64,000 nt of DNA from Pochonia chlamydosporia 170 (lineage: Eukaryota; Ascomycota; Sordariomycetes; Hypocreales; Clavicipitaceae). The stretch's first letter is position 1. Each line of letters starts with the position of its first letter. The position numbers and the translations under genes are program-made. The notes below the pieces were generated by a model. That model was not told where the DNA came from. It saw nothing but the letters and a program-made list of their open reading frames with translations, and did not search any database. The DNA lies in contig NC_035796.1 of the NCBI RefSeq assembly GCF_001653235.2, positions 992,001-1,056,000 of the forward strand, written 5' to 3'. Shown in pieces: positions 20,076-32,166 of the stretch.

Positions 20076-22230
20076 CTATGAATCCCCTCCCACCATTCTA
20101 ATCCGTCCCTCCAACACAGGCGCAATAACCCTCGTCCAATCCACCGCACAATCCCCATCCTTCAACGGCTCACAAACCGTCGACTTGACACCCGCCTTCC
20201 GCGCCCACCTCGACCAAAACTTTCTCAGCAGCAAGACTTCCAAGTCCATGTCCATGTCCTCGTCTCCATCATCACTGCTATCCTTGTTTGCTGACGGACA
20301 AAAATGGTCGTCGTCGTCATCGTTTAATGGCTCTTTATGCAGGCCAACTCTTCGTCGTAGGAAGCCTTTCCACGTAGCACCTGCTGCTTCGTCATCCGTC
20401 TTGGGTGGTCTGTGAAGTCCCAGCATCTTTTCGGAGTCGCGAGTATGGGAGGGAGATATAGGAACGTTGGCCTGTTCCGCTACGCCTACCCAGTGGTCTG
20501 AAATGCGCTTCCACTGTCCGATAGTGCGTAGGGCCATGAAATATTGACGGAGTATGGCAGAGATGAGAATGCCGTTTTCTTCGTCAATGATTTCGAGGGC
20601 ATTACCTCCCTCAGAGGTGACAAGGAGGCTAGTGTAGCCATCTACTTCAGTTAGTATACGTGAACAGCGAGGTTCTATCTGTGGATAGTACTCGCCCTTT
20701 CCCCTGCCCATGTAGCCTCTTGTGACTAGAACGTATTCTGCCTCTGGGTCGTACGGCCTACCACCAATTTGCAGAAAGTTCAGCCTCTTCCCAGGCTCCC
20801 TGCTAGGATCGAACTCAAATACAATATTTGATACTTGAGGAAACCGGCCCTCCAGCGCTGGATACGTCGATACGCCGTTCTCCAATGCATCCCATATCGC
20901 CTGGCCCTTGACCTTGAGGCACACAACTGGATCTTCAAACGGGAAGCAGGTAGTAATATCTTTGATTCGCACGACACCCGGAGGATACACCTGATCTCCG
21001 CGAATCGTACCGGATGCCATGATTGTGCAATCTGCATTGTGGTATCGGCGCATGACGTCGCATACAAAGTTGCCAAGGTTGGATTCCTTGACTCGAACGG
21101 TGCTAAACCGAGCGTCCAAAGGCATAGCCGTCCAACCAATCGGTCTTGAGAGCGACTTTTGCAGCTTTGACGTCAACTCATTCACCAGTTTGGCCGTCTT
21201 TTCATCCTCAGGAACCGTAGAAGTGATATCTCGTCGCCAAATATCAAAATCCCATCGCTTCGAGCCGTCCTTTTTCCTCCGGACTTCGATATAGCTCAAT
21301 TGCTTGAAATCTGTACCCGAACGCAGGACATGCGTGCCTTTGATGAAGCTGTGGTTGTAGTAGTGATCGTGTCCGCCAAGAATAATATCAAAAAGACCGT
21401 CTGTTTGTTCAGCGAGCTTATTGTCGTTTGGCTCTCGCATATGGCTCAGGCAGATGACGATTTCGGCACCCTGTTCTCGCAATTTGGGGACGAGTTCCTT
21501 TGCTGTCGCAGTGGCAGACTTGTAAATGATATTGGGTGGCAGACTATTGATCGTTGCCAGCCATTCTCGTTCACCTAGACCGATGAGTCCGACTTTTATG
21601 CCATTGGACGTAGTGAGCATGTGAGTTCGTTTGGCGTTGCCAATGGGTACATCCTCGCCGAGGGCTGGGTCCAGTACATTGGCAATGAGCCAGGGAAACG
21701 TGCATTTGGTCGCGAGATACTCAAATTGCTTGACGCCAAAGTCAAAGTCGTGATTCTAGTGCCAAAACTCGATTAGTTTCCCTGCTTCACGGCAAGCCTT
21801 GCTCGAATCAACTCACCCCAACACAGGCACAGTCGGTTCCAATTGCATTCAAAACAGGAACCATGTGTCGTCCTTAAGAGGGAAAAAATAGAGAATTAGC
21901 TTCTACAATGTGTTTGTCTCCGGCCATGTGGACTGTAAACTTACCCTTCGTCACACTACTCTCTAAGCTAGGATTGAAGGCATCCCCAGAGAAAAGCGTC
22001 AAGATCTTAGACTGACCCTCGTATTGTTTACCCTCTTGGTATTCCTTGCATAGTGTTGTAAACCGTGCAAGACCTCCAATTGGCTCCGCACTCGCTGCAT
22101 CGACATGATAGACATCGTTGTAGTGTAGCAATCGCAAATCAGGCACCTCTCGGGTGTCTCGGTGCACTCGGCCAGATGAATACGTCACTTGCGGTTCCGC
22201 GCTAGGCTGGTTCTTCCTGCTTTGTGTCAT
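20076..22230 (-). CDS. 5'-nucleotidase-family (UshA-like) metallophosphoesterase, cytosolic
   Basis: Three exons read on the minus strand (22230-21945, 21872-21817, 21755-20076), giving 673 residues. The calcineurin-like metallophosphoesterase domain shows the di-metal motifs HYNDVYHV (N38 D39), SGDAFNPS (from 81), GNHDFDFG (114-121) and GGHDHYY (H243, H245). The 5'-nucleotidase C-terminal domain follows (ESNLGNFVCDVMRRYHNADC, then FPFEDPVVCLKVKG). The usual Asp-x-His of motif I is Asp-x-Tyr here, a trait I associate with this fungal subfamily. There is no signal peptide, unlike the secreted enzymes, so it is probably intracellular. The C-terminal extension is acidic (NDDDDDHF; SSDDGDEDMDMDLE). 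The substrate (nucleotide or other phosphoester) is unknown. Confidence 0.85.
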
Positions 22231-22685
22231 GGCTGCTTCTCTACCAAAGTTGCAAGCAAGCTACACGAGTGCAGAAAAAGTCCAGAGTTCGAATCTGTTT
22301 AAGCAAAGATGCGGAGGCCAAGGTGAGAAACGCCGAAACGCCCAACTTTGAAGCTGCTTCCCCAAGTGGCGCAGCAGCTGATGTCTGGTGGGTTGATGAA
22401 ACAAGGTACTTTGGGGGAGCTTTGGACACAGTTGTTTGGCTTCGTCTTTGCCCCACGTGACGACTGAAAGACGAAATTTGCGGTAGCCACTAGGTATGAA
22501 TGAATTGACCGGATGGCCATTCAGTAGAGGCAGAAAAGGCGTATGCGCTTGGAATAAATTGTTTGTATGTTTGGGTGAAGATGCACGAAGCACAGCCAGC
22601 CAATGTTGTCTCGGGTATTGTCAAAGGCCTCCTGATGTCCATGTCAGACAAAATACAATGGCGGGGCATTGATGGTGCTGCCCCG

Positions 22686-22725
22686 CCTTGCCTTGCCTTG
22701 CCTTGCCTTACCTTGCCTTACCCTG
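22686..22725. repeat. CCTTG/CCTTA pentanucleotide microsatellite
   Basis: Five CCTTG units are followed by CCTTA, CCTTG and CCTTA. Noncoding, about 450 bp upstream (on the minus-strand gene's 5' side) of the phosphoesterase start. Confidence 0.85.
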
Positions 22726-23110
22726 GTCTTGGTCTTTGCTGCCCGTGTCTTAGATCAGGGTCATCATCCAATTGACCCCACATGCACCAACTCTATCACT
22801 CAGGCACAACGGCAATCTGAGAAACGGTCTGGTCCCAGCTTGGGTCTTTTATAACCCAGGTAGTACAGTAATTCATACAAACTAAAGTCGTCAATTTTTC
22901 CTACATCTTCTAGTGTCTTGGACACTACCTTACATGCACACCAAGTAAGTGTAAGGAATAAATTGGTTGGGCTTCAATGTCGGTCGGCCTGGGTATAGGC
23001 CAGCCACCAAAAATTCGACAGGTCACACTGGTTCAGTGACCGCGACTTCCTTGAGCTGATTTACAACACAATTCGGCAAGCTGCATTTCGACCCCAGCGG
23101 ATATGTCATC

Positions 23111-23127
23111 TACGGAGTACGGAGTAG
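23111..23127. repeat. Overlapping TACGGAGTA motif pair
   Basis: TACGGAGTACGGAGTAG; one of several copies of this motif or its reverse complement scattered through intergenic DNA of the window (also 35783, 40431, 60891, 60928). Confidence 0.6.
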
Positions 23128-23609
23128 TTTGGTCTCGGCTGCATTCTCATATCAGTGGCGCTTTGATCGTGCCACTACAGCACAACGTGCCACATTGTCG
23201 GCGCTGGAGTCCTTCACAGCGGCACGACTTGACTCGCAAACTAGAACGGATAATCAGGCGTTAGCTCAGATTTATACACTGAAGCAGTCATTTAGAAATC
23301 AGTCGTCATCCAAATAAATCATTGTCGGGTTGAGGCAAGGGAAGTGCGACATCGGCTTGGGAAGGCGACCGGCGTACCAGCGAGCGTCTCGCAGGCACCG
23401 CAAAAAGAATCAAGATTGTTCTGCTGATATACAAGCACAAGGAAACTCCCTCGATTTACGTGCCAATGGCCTGACAGAGTCATGTATTCCAACGTCAAGT
23501 GTGCTCGGCTGTCAACACCAGTCCAAATGAATTGTTCAAAACAAAGTCGTCCGCGAGTTGGGTATCCATCCGTGACACAATGACCCTCTTGAGTCTTTAC
23601 ATCTCCACC

Positions 23610-25399
23610 TCAGAGTGCCGCTTTTCCTCTCGACTCGAACGGTAATAATAAAACCATGATTCCCGCAGCAATAAACAAGGCTCCGCTCGTATACACAGGG
23701 GCCGCCGTCTTGAGATTCGCAAACATTGCAACAATAGGCTGTCAAGGAATTAGTGTGGCCCCCAAATTCGATTATTTGTACATTGGTATATTCGAGAACT
23801 TACTGCCATGATTCCAAAGACACGGTTGCAAGTCGCAGTCAGAGCATTACCAGTTCCACGCTGGGGTGTCGGGAAGACCTCCGGCGTGTAGCCGTAAAGT
23901 ACCGCGTACATGACATTGCTGCAGAAGTTGAATGCACAGTTCCATCCCAGAAGGGCGGTACTGTTCAAAGCTGTGGTAGAGCAGTATAAGAAGACTCCGG
24001 TGAGAGCGGTGAAGATAGAGAGCGTGCCTTTTCGGCCAATTCGTGGCAACTCGACAAGTAACCCTCCCAGTAGCGCTCCGGGAACGCCAAGGACAGAGAT
24101 GATGAGACTGTTTCGATAAGTGATGTACGTGCTACCGTCGTCAAACTCTGCGCCTTTGCTAGCCTGGATGTAAGGCAGGAACGCATTGTACAGAGGATAT
24201 GCAAGTCCAATCAAAGCCCAGATAGCCATCATCATACCGGTGCTAAGAGCCATTCGCGTGGTAGAGAACAGCACCTTGATCTTCTTGAGATCAACCTTTT
24301 CGAGGTTTCGCTTTACTGCAGCAGTGGCATTCGTCTGGGCAACATATCCCTCAGGCTCGCAAGCCTTCAAGTCTTCGACAGTTAGAGAGACCGTTTTGCC
24401 GTTCCGCTTCGCAACCTCGTGGATAACGCGAACAGCTTCCTCGTCTCGGCCTTTGCCAACCAGATACTTGGGTGATTCGTAGATTTTGAAGAGCAAGAAT
24501 CGGATCACAAACATGATGAGGGTCAAGCCACCCATTGCAATGACGAAATACCGCCAGCCCATGTTTTGACTGCGTAGGCATGGCTTTTGTTTCTCATCGC
24601 AGGTCATATTCCCCAAAAGGGGCCAGGCTACCAAGTTGGCAATAACCTGTGCCAAAGCCCAGTCCAACGAGAGAACAGTAAGAAGATATTGGTGAGATTG
24701 CGGCAGAAATTCCAAGAAGATGGCAGAATCAACTGGGAGGTTGCCACCAACACCAAACGACCAAAAGGCAGCAAATATACCCGCAGCAGCGAAATTCGGA
24801 GCGCTGGCGGCAATCAGTCCCCAGACAGCTGTCAAGCCTAGAGTCAGATTGAAGCCCCATTTGCGGCCGAAAACGTCGCATCCAAACCCCCAAAAGACAG
24901 CACCAGCTAGGAGACCAATGTTCTGCGCGAGCGTGAAAAGTGGCGGCCGCGAGACATTGAACTCATTTGCGATGGGTGGGAGAATCAGTGACGTAACAAT
25001 GGGCCAAAGGTTGTCGCTAGCCCAGCCAAATCCAACAACGATGAAAAGCTGCCATTGGTACCATCCCATGCCAATCTCTCGAATCTATTCTCACAAACGG
25101 TGATGCATTAGCAAGAAGCCCTGGATTGGCACGTGCCTGGTGAAGCAAAATGTGAAGTAGTGGCACGTCACAATGAGGGGAAGTCTCAGACAAGACACTT
25201 GGCGGCAAACAGGAATCAAAAGGTAAAATTGCATGACAATACTCACCGCGCGATTCAAAAGACGAGCCTTGGATTCGTAGACGGGATCCAGGGTGCCTTT
25301 GGGTACAATTGAAAGTTCATCTTCGCTCAAGTCAATGCTACTATTATACTCGTCGCGCGGCGTCGACCGCTCGTCGGCATCGGTGCCGCCGTATCCCAT
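23610..25399 (-). CDS. Major facilitator superfamily transporter
   Basis: Three exons on the minus strand (25399-25247, 25084-23804, 23738-23610) join in frame to 520 residues, typical for 12-span MFS carriers. Cytosolic N-terminus of about 60 residues with acidic clusters; the first span follows REIGMGWYQWQLFIVVGFGW. The loop 2-3 motif GCDVFGRKWG matches the MFS signature G-x3-D-x2-GR-[RK]. Also present: FWSFGVGGNLPVDSAIFLEFLP, a long central cytosolic loop (KGRDEEAVRVIHEVAKRNGK), and GYTPEVFPTPQRGTGNALT, the second-half signature of the sugar-porter/SV2-like branch. Substrate unknown; this fungal subgroup is often annotated simply as membrane transporter. The 162-nt first intron keeps the N-terminal tail in its own exon. 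Confidence 0.9.
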
Positions 25400-28300
25400 T
25401 ATGACGGGGTATGGGAGGAAGCTATTGACGGATTTGACAGCCACCCGGTGAGAAGAGGCACTGGGGTGATTTGGAGAGAGGTGAAGAACGCAGGACGGAA
25501 GGAGGGAAGCCAATTCAATGTCAGTGGAGGGAAGGTGCAAGCGGCACTCGCCTGTTTTTAATCTACAAGACAGTTTGGTGCAGACTGCACACCAGGTGAC
25601 CTGGCAATTCACGACATCAACATCACAAATGTACTGGCGTAACGTCCATCATGGGTAGCTCCATGTAGCTCCATGCACGACGCACTTTGGTACAAACTGG
25701 GTGCTACCAATACCACAAGTTTCTCACCGATGCACGAGAAACCCTGCAGCCGCCCTCCCCGATTCCACAGACGCACAGATTACCAGCGAAAACCGTCAAT
25801 TATAAGCTCTGAAAGGCGCGGAACTGATGGCGCGATGAAGCTCTGGTTCCCATGATTGGCCTCTGAGATATTCTGAAGCGGGTTTAGATTGACAAGACGA
25901 ACAGCGGCGGCGCCACATGGCCACTAACTGGATGCGTTTGTGGAGGAGCAGATCCGCATTAGCTTGGCTGAAGGCGTGAACAAGAAACAATCTTGGTTGA
26001 TCTCTGGTGCTTATTTTTCGAGCCCGGACCTTATGAGCCGTGTCGTCTGGCGCCCGACGTATCACAATTCTCCTTGGAGTGAATGGACCGATCCGTCAAT
26101 CCACTTGGAGTCGCTCTGTTGCGTCAAGAGTCAAGGCACGCACTGGACTTGTTCCAATCACAAATTCCTATCAGCAACAATATCCCTTACCACTTAGAGC
26201 AAAAACAAGGGCATCAGCAAACCACTGAACTTGCTCAACAGCCACCAGGCAATCACCAACTTGTCAGCTTCCAAGCTAGCCTTGCTGATGGGTGCATCGT
26301 TTGTCAGCTGGCTGGGGGCCATGACATGGGTGGTGCAAGATTGTGTGCAGCACGTCATCGGACATATTCATGATTCCATTTCATAACGCGGTCATGGCAT
26401 GGGTTACCGGACTGATTGCTCGTAAGCGAACGGCGTCGCCGTAGGTGACCGAACCTTCGCAGCAGCAGCAAAACAAGTGAATAGTGAATATGGGATTGGC
26501 ATGCGCGGTACTGTGCAGATATTGGTTTCTTTGAGACCAGCCAAGGTGGGCAACAATGTAAGACAGTGCACAAATGACCCATGAGTTCCAGAACTCCCAC
26601 AACACTTCTATGAACTGTCAGTTCGTCACTAGCACAGCACACCACAGATCTGAGCCGTCACCTAAAAATACACGGCCCATCCAAGTTGTCGCTTTGAGCC
26701 GAGGGCTGATGCTCAAAGGCTATTACAACCAGTGGACGTGATGCTCCACCTGCGTAGTCTGGACTCTGGACATGACCTTGACTTCGTACCAAGCCTGCAG
26801 TCGCAGTGTCAATGAGTCTTAATTTTTTAGTACTGTACAGTACGGTGAATGCAAGAAACAAACGGATGAGTTCTGGTCAACAGACGGCAACACAAATGCG
26901 CCTCTAATAAACAAGACGTATGCAGCGCGGAGGAAAGAAGCAATACAGCCCGTCACCTCTAGCTAACGAGCTTTATTATATTGTCACAATGCATGGTGGT
27001 CACAGGCGACGGCGGGCTGATTGATGCAATAGAATACCATCAATGGAGGAACGTACAGCTGGACAAGATATCAATGGAAGGTTGAAGTCATGCCAAGGAG
27101 GTTGCACCTCTCCTACAGAGGGCAGAATCTCAGATGGGAAAGAATGGGCGAGTCATCGGATGCCTCAGGTTTGCGACGGCGTCTTACGACTCTTAGCAAT
27201 GCAGTTGCAAAAGGTATGCGACGGAAAAATACTTCAGTAGAAAGAGCTGGTGTTATATTGTGATTAGAGTTGTCTTCGCAACTGATGGCAATTCCAAGTC
27301 TGAGAGTGTTGACATGGCTTCAGATTGGGACAACTGAAACGAGACGACGGCTTCGTCAACCCCTGGATTGGATGTTGTGGGCTGTCACTCTCTCGCTCTC
27401 CCACTCTCCCACTCCATCAATCCACCAAACCAGACCTGATCCAAATCTCAATCAAGTTACGTCGGACCCTGCACCCAAAGCGTCAAGCCCGTTAGCCACC
27501 CCGGCCAACAGCAAACACGGATTCAAACCTGACACATGCACCATGCTGCAAGACCGGACGATTTCATCAACACGAACATGGGAATCCGGCCCGGATCCTC
27601 AACTTCTGGTCCACCTCCAAATAAGAATGTACAGCAGAAAGCAACATAATATTTTTTTTTCGTCACCTGCACAATGTCTTCATTGATACGCATTGACTCA
27701 TGTGCATTGACCGCGAGCCTCGCCGCACACCTCAATTTCTTCGCACTCGTCACCTGAGTAGCTTGGGCCGGGAGTGGAAAACATCAGAGTGCCTTCAACG
27801 TGCTGCTTTGGGCAATCGGTCACAATCCAAAGGCTGGCATTTCCACACATTGGCACGGCAAATTCTTGTTTCCCTTTGGCCACATTTGCTTCACCGTGAG
27901 ACGGCCCGGTTTCGTTCGTGTCTCAATGCCAGACAGACTTTGGCAAAGTGGTAAAGTGGCACTCCCGCCATGTCGCACCAACGACTCGCAGGCACATCCC
28001 TGACTTCATGAGATCGGCCAACCAGAGGGGCTGCCGAATATCGAAGTGGGGATTGGAGATGGAAACGCCACGGTTTGACTTCATTCAACTGGTCGGAAGG
28101 CTTGATCCTCCTGAGGGTCCACGTGCCGCAGCTTGTAACATCACCAGTTCTCCCGCCGGTCAATCTACCATACATCTACCACGCAGAAACGTGCCATGTT
28201 GCGGCCAACGACCAGAAACGCCGTCGCGGCTGGGTCGTTCGTCACCCATCCAGAACCAGGATAGTCTATCACCACGCTTTCGGCGCTGAAACTCAACTTG

Positions 28301-28819
28301 GGGAAGCTGGGCCGGATACAAGGTGCAAGGGATGCTACAGACAACTGGTCATGTTTGGCTTGGTCAGACTGGGGTGCCGAGCAAAATAATTTGGGCAAGG
28401 CCTTGGCTCCCGCTTCGCGCTTCTTAACTATCTCGGGTCCAGTTTTGGGAATTTTTCTTTCACATTTGATGTCTATTGCTCTGCTTGCCCATCAAGTTGC
28501 CCACTGACAGTCTCAACTCCACGTCCATTGACCGTGAGCAAATTTGAATACACCCACCGACGGTGTCACAACAGACTTACCCGGCTGAGCTGGGACAGAA
28601 AATATCACTCTCGTAGTGCCTGTGGCAGTGCTCATTACTCTACGAAGAAGTTGATCGCAAGTCGCCCGGCGCGTCGTTCGATCACGGGCATACAAAACCC
28701 CTCGAGATACACAGCACAACGAGAATAAAGAACATTATAAAATAACGAGCAGATCAAAGAAACCGCATACCCTTAGGCAGGATTGTCAAAAGTCGCCGGC
28801 CGTCGGACCATAGCCTGTC
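25400..28819. other. 3.4-kb region without a recognised gene
   Basis: Only short, mutually overlapping frames on both strands; none has a signal peptide, a family motif or joining splice sites. The left end is the MFS transporter promoter and the right end the promoter of the next plus-strand gene. No repeats of note apart from brief CT runs near 27392-27412. It could hold a noncoding transcript. Confidence 0.5.
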
Positions 28820-29910
28820 ATGAGGAGCTTCTCTGGCATGGCCATGTCAGCCGTTTGTCTGTTCTCCGGAACACTGGGCGTCAGCAACTTCATATCAGCC
28901 AGCTCTATTCTTCGAGCAGACGATGTCCTGGAACGGCCATTTTCAGATGTTCTCAATACTGCTTCTATTCCCGTAGTGTTAAGCCGGCGACAAATCATCA
29001 ACAATGCCGCAGAGACAACAAATGGGGACATCAAGCTGAACAGCGATGGCACCTTAAACAGGACGGCATGGGAGGAGACTACAAATGCAGCTTGTGTCAA
29101 GGCTCTTATGCCACTTCCGCGGAGCACAAATCCTTCAGGGAATTGCATCTGCTACAATCTGCCGGCGCTGGACACAAACACAGGTGTATTTGAAGCCGAG
29201 CTGCGACTGTACCGCATTTCTGACGCTCGGGATGCATTTAGCGGTATCCCTCCAGAAAATGTTAAAGTTGCTTTGCAATATAACGGCGCGAGTGTCAGTC
29301 CTATCTCAGCCACAGGCGCAATAGGAATCGGCAATCAAACTCAAGTTCTCTCCCCACGAGATGCTGTCAGCACCCCTCGACTGATTCAAGCATACATGTT
29401 TGTGGGTCAAATTGATAAAGCAAAGATGGCTCAGAACATGTCCCTGTACGTTTATTAGCTCCCTCCCCCAGATAATTGCGTTCTTGTCCTGCGTCCTGTT
29501 GCCCTTCCTAACTCTCTAACCATGTTACCAACAGTGCCGCCTTCGAGGCCGTCCTCATCCCAACTCTCTCATTGACCGCCGCCAGAGCCGGCGGAGGCTC
29601 GGCTTCCACCAACGTCTCCATGAACGAAGCTTCTTTCTTGACAGGAATTTTTAGCAAGTCCATGGTTATGTCGGACTTTTCTGCTGCTCAAGCCGCCGTC
29701 ACTGCCCAGCAAGATCTCCTGCGCAACCGCACCATTGCCTTCATCTTACCGGGTACGCAGATTATGATTTTCCCCATTGGCACAATCATCACTTCTATAT
29801 GGTTAGCCCTCGGGCTCTTTGCGTATGGATGGGGCACGTTGGAGAGAATTGACTATGCGGAAACATACAAGAGACGCGTGGCAAGCAGCGTAGGGACACG
29901 GACATTTTAA
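28820..29910 (+). CDS. Hypothetical secretory-pathway protein with C-terminal transmembrane anchor
   Basis: Two exons, 28820-29445 and 29535-29910 (89-nt intron: GTACGT donor, AACAG acceptor), give 333 residues. There is an N-terminal signal-like segment (MRSFSGMAMSAVCLFSGTLG), a luminal or extracellular part with few cysteines (CVKALMP...CICYNLP), and several N-x-S/T sites (NRT, NQT, NMS, NVS). One hydrophobic span lies near residues 278-308 (IMIFPIGTIITSIWLALGLF), followed by a short basic cytosolic tail (ETYKRRVA). This gives a type I topology. The mid-part FEAELRLYRISDARDAFSGI looks like a conserved fold, but I do not recognise the family. No function assigned. Confidence 0.7.
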
Positions 29911-30588
29911 GCTAAAGATCGACGAGCTCTGAGCAGTGAAGAGTTGTATGGGTGGCGTCTAAAAAACATTCTGGCATAAGCGAGTCTTTGCCTCGATTGC
30001 ATCAGCGTTGGGAATTATTGGGTCTTTTTTTTCGTCCTTTTACATGCCCTTTGCGGCCCTAATATACTTAGATAGCCTGCATTTTCTCTTTCTTTTCTTT
30101 CTATTTGTAGTACATCACACCTTTTCGTTCAAATTACATTACTTTACATTACAAAATACAAATCATTCTTTGCAGTTCACAATGGTAACAAGTCATGAAG
30201 TGTGTATGTATGTATGTATTAGGTCATTCTGGGTATATGTCATTCTTAGCATGAAGTCACAACTCATAATCAGAGGCATCGCCTGGACAAAGGAAATTAC
30301 ACTGTTTCAGACCCCTTAGCCCGCATACAATGTGCCTCTCACAACCATGCAAAATTGTAGCCTAGGCATTGCGGGCTCACACAATCATATACGTGGTGAC
30401 CACAGGCAAGTAGGTTGCCGCATCAAACGGAAATGTTAGGCCGGAAAAAGAAATTGAAAGGGAAAAGAATTCTGTCAACCAGCCCAGTTACGCCGAGAGT
30501 ATCCCACCAATGGACACTGAAGCATTATGACACCTCCACGCTCCTAAACACCGCAACAACCATGCCTTGCAATATGATAACAGATGCG
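29911..30588. other. convergent intergenic region
   Basis: Lies between two convergent genes. T-rich stretches (30021-30030, 30083-30108) and a GTATGTATGTATGTA run near 30204-30218. No gene seen. Confidence 0.5.
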
Positions 30589-32166
30589 TCAACTCGTCGT
30601 GCCCAGGACTTTGCGCTCTCCTGCCCTCATGCGACCCTTAGCCCACATGAGAATCTCTGTGAAAATCACATAACAGCCCGTGACGGCCCAGAAAGTGATG
30701 ATTATGCCAAGACCACCCATAAGCCGGGCATCGATGATGCTGCGTGTCATGGTCTCGCGCATCGCATTATTCATCATTAACCAGCCATAAATGGGTACCA
30801 GCTGCTGTGCGGTAGGTGACAGAGTGGGAGATGAAGGCAACTGTTTGCCTTGTTCGCGCTCGCGCTCTTGGATAGTATCAGCCATTCTCCAGGCTACCTT
30901 GTTGTTGATCTTGTCCCACGTCGCTTGGCAGGCAGCTTCTCTGGCTGCGAGTCCCATTCGCTTCCGCAGAGTCACGTCATTTGCAAGCTTGGCAGCCTTG
31001 GTCACAAAGGCATCCATATCATTCGGCGGTATTAAGAAACCAGTGTCACCATGCTGAACAATGTCCGACGGACCACCTTCATCGCGGGCTATTACGGGAA
31101 CGCCGCTGGCCATGGACTCTAGAACCACGAGACCAAACGTTTCTGTGATGGAGCAGTGCAAGAAGACATCGCCACATGCATATGCAGTTGCCAGATCCTC
31201 TCCGACTTTGAATCCTGCAAAGATGACCTTGCCTTGTTCTCTGAGAGGGTCAAACAGCTCTTGCACTTCTTTCTCAACATCTGGGTTTCTGTTGCCGCCC
31301 ACAATGTAAAGCTTGTAGTTCAGCCCCCGAGCGTCAAGCTCTTTGGCGGCTTTGGCAAGGAAATCAAATCCTTTCTCTCCCGCAATCCGTGAGACCGTCA
31401 CGAAGATAACCTCTCCATTCGGTGCAAGCTTTTTGCGCAACTCTTCGCTTCGACGCTGGGGGTTGAACATGTCGGTGTTTACGCCCCTAGTAAGAAGTTC
31501 GAGCTTTTCCGGTTGTACTTTATTATTGGCGAGGTAACGCCGCACAAATCTCGAAGGGTAAAATATGGTCTTGACCGATGAGTGTCGGAAAAGATAACTT
31601 TGCACAGCGTCGAATGCGAAGACAGCGATGTGACTCAAAGGTGAGGGGAAGAGAATCGCACAGTAGCCAGCGAGGTCAGTCTGAAAGTTGCAAATGACAG
31701 GAATTTGCTTCTCTCGCGGCTGTTGGCGCAACTGAAGCATGACCTGGAATCCTAAGCTCGCCGGCGACGCCAAGTAAACCAAGTCAGGTGGCGAGTCATC
31801 GCCAAAGGTCCGCGAGTATAGGGTTGAGTTTCGCACGGGGTAAACAATTGAAAGTTCCGGGTTGAACGGTAACGGATACCCTGTTACTCGAACTTCAGGC
31901 TGCTTGTCCGCAGGCGACAGATTTGGTGATGGAGGCGGCGAGAAGGTGTTGTGGTTTGTGTGATTGTGAGGCGCAACCACGGCCACTTGCGCGCCGTTAT
32001 TTCGCAGGTGGTTCACTAGCATGAGAGTCGTACGACTCACGCCGTTAACGGGACCAAAAGATTCGGTGCAGAGAAGGATGCGCTTTCCTTTCAGGAACGA
32101 CGGAAATTGCGACAGATCATGTTCCTTGTATGGCGATGAGCCACTGGCAAGTTTGGCTGACGACAT
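30589..32166 (-). CDS. GT4-family glycosyltransferase with C-terminal membrane span
   Basis: Single exon, 525 residues from the ATG at 32166 (the frame continues 8 codons to a GTG that is not expected to be used). GT-B fold: N-terminal KGKRILLCTESFGPVNGVSRTTLMLVNHL acceptor domain; C-terminal nucleotide-sugar domain with FVTVSRIAGEKGFDFLAKAAKEL; and the GT4 motif SITETFGLVVLESMASGVPV with E342 and E350 (E-x7-E). This is the style of bacterial mannosyltransferases and of plant and cyanobacterial sulfoquinovosyl- or glucuronosyl-diacylglycerol synthases. After residue 460 a hydrophobic stretch (GLGIIITFWAVTGCYVIF) probably anchors it to a membrane, with basic residues after it. Acceptor and donor are unknown. 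It is divergent from the UDP-glucose dehydrogenase gene across 4.9 kb. Confidence 0.85.
   Translation of the reverse strand: MSSAKLASGSSPYKEHDLSQFPSFLKGKRILLCTESFGPVNGVSRTTLMLVNHLRNNGAQVAVVAPHNHTNHNTFSPPPSPNLSPADKQPEVRVTGYPLPFNPELSIVYPVRNSTLYSRTFGDDSPPDLVYLASPASLGFQVMLQLRQQPREKQIPVICNFQTDLAGYCAILFPSPLSHIAVFAFDAVQSYLFRHSSVKTIFYPSRFVRRYLANNKVQPEKLELLTRGVNTDMFNPQRRSEELRKKLAPNGEVIFVTVSRIAGEKGFDFLAKAAKELDARGLNYKLYIVGGNRNPDVEKEVQELFDPLREQGKVIFAGFKVGEDLATAYACGDVFLHCSITETFGLVVLESMASGVPVIARDEGGPSDIVQHGDTGFLIPPNDMDAFVTKAAKLANDVTLRKRMGLAAREAACQATWDKINNKVAWRMADTIQEREREQGKQLPSSPTLSPTAQQLVPIYGWLMMNNAMRETMTRSIIDARLMGGLGIIITFWAVTGCYVIFTEILMWAKGRMRAGERKVLGTTS

Larger units (their letters stand above)
22231..23609. 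other. intergenic region with microsatellite
   Basis: Left part: promoter of the minus-strand phosphoesterase gene. It holds a CCTTG microsatellite and a TACGGAGTACGGAGTA double motif (both annotated). No gene seen. The sequence GAGTTCGAATCTG near 22281 looks like a tRNA B box, but no cloverleaf can be built around it. Confidence 0.55.

Noticed and set aside
22270..22300. tRNA B-box-like GAGTTCGAATCTG
   Set aside because: No A box or foldable acceptor stem around it on either strand.
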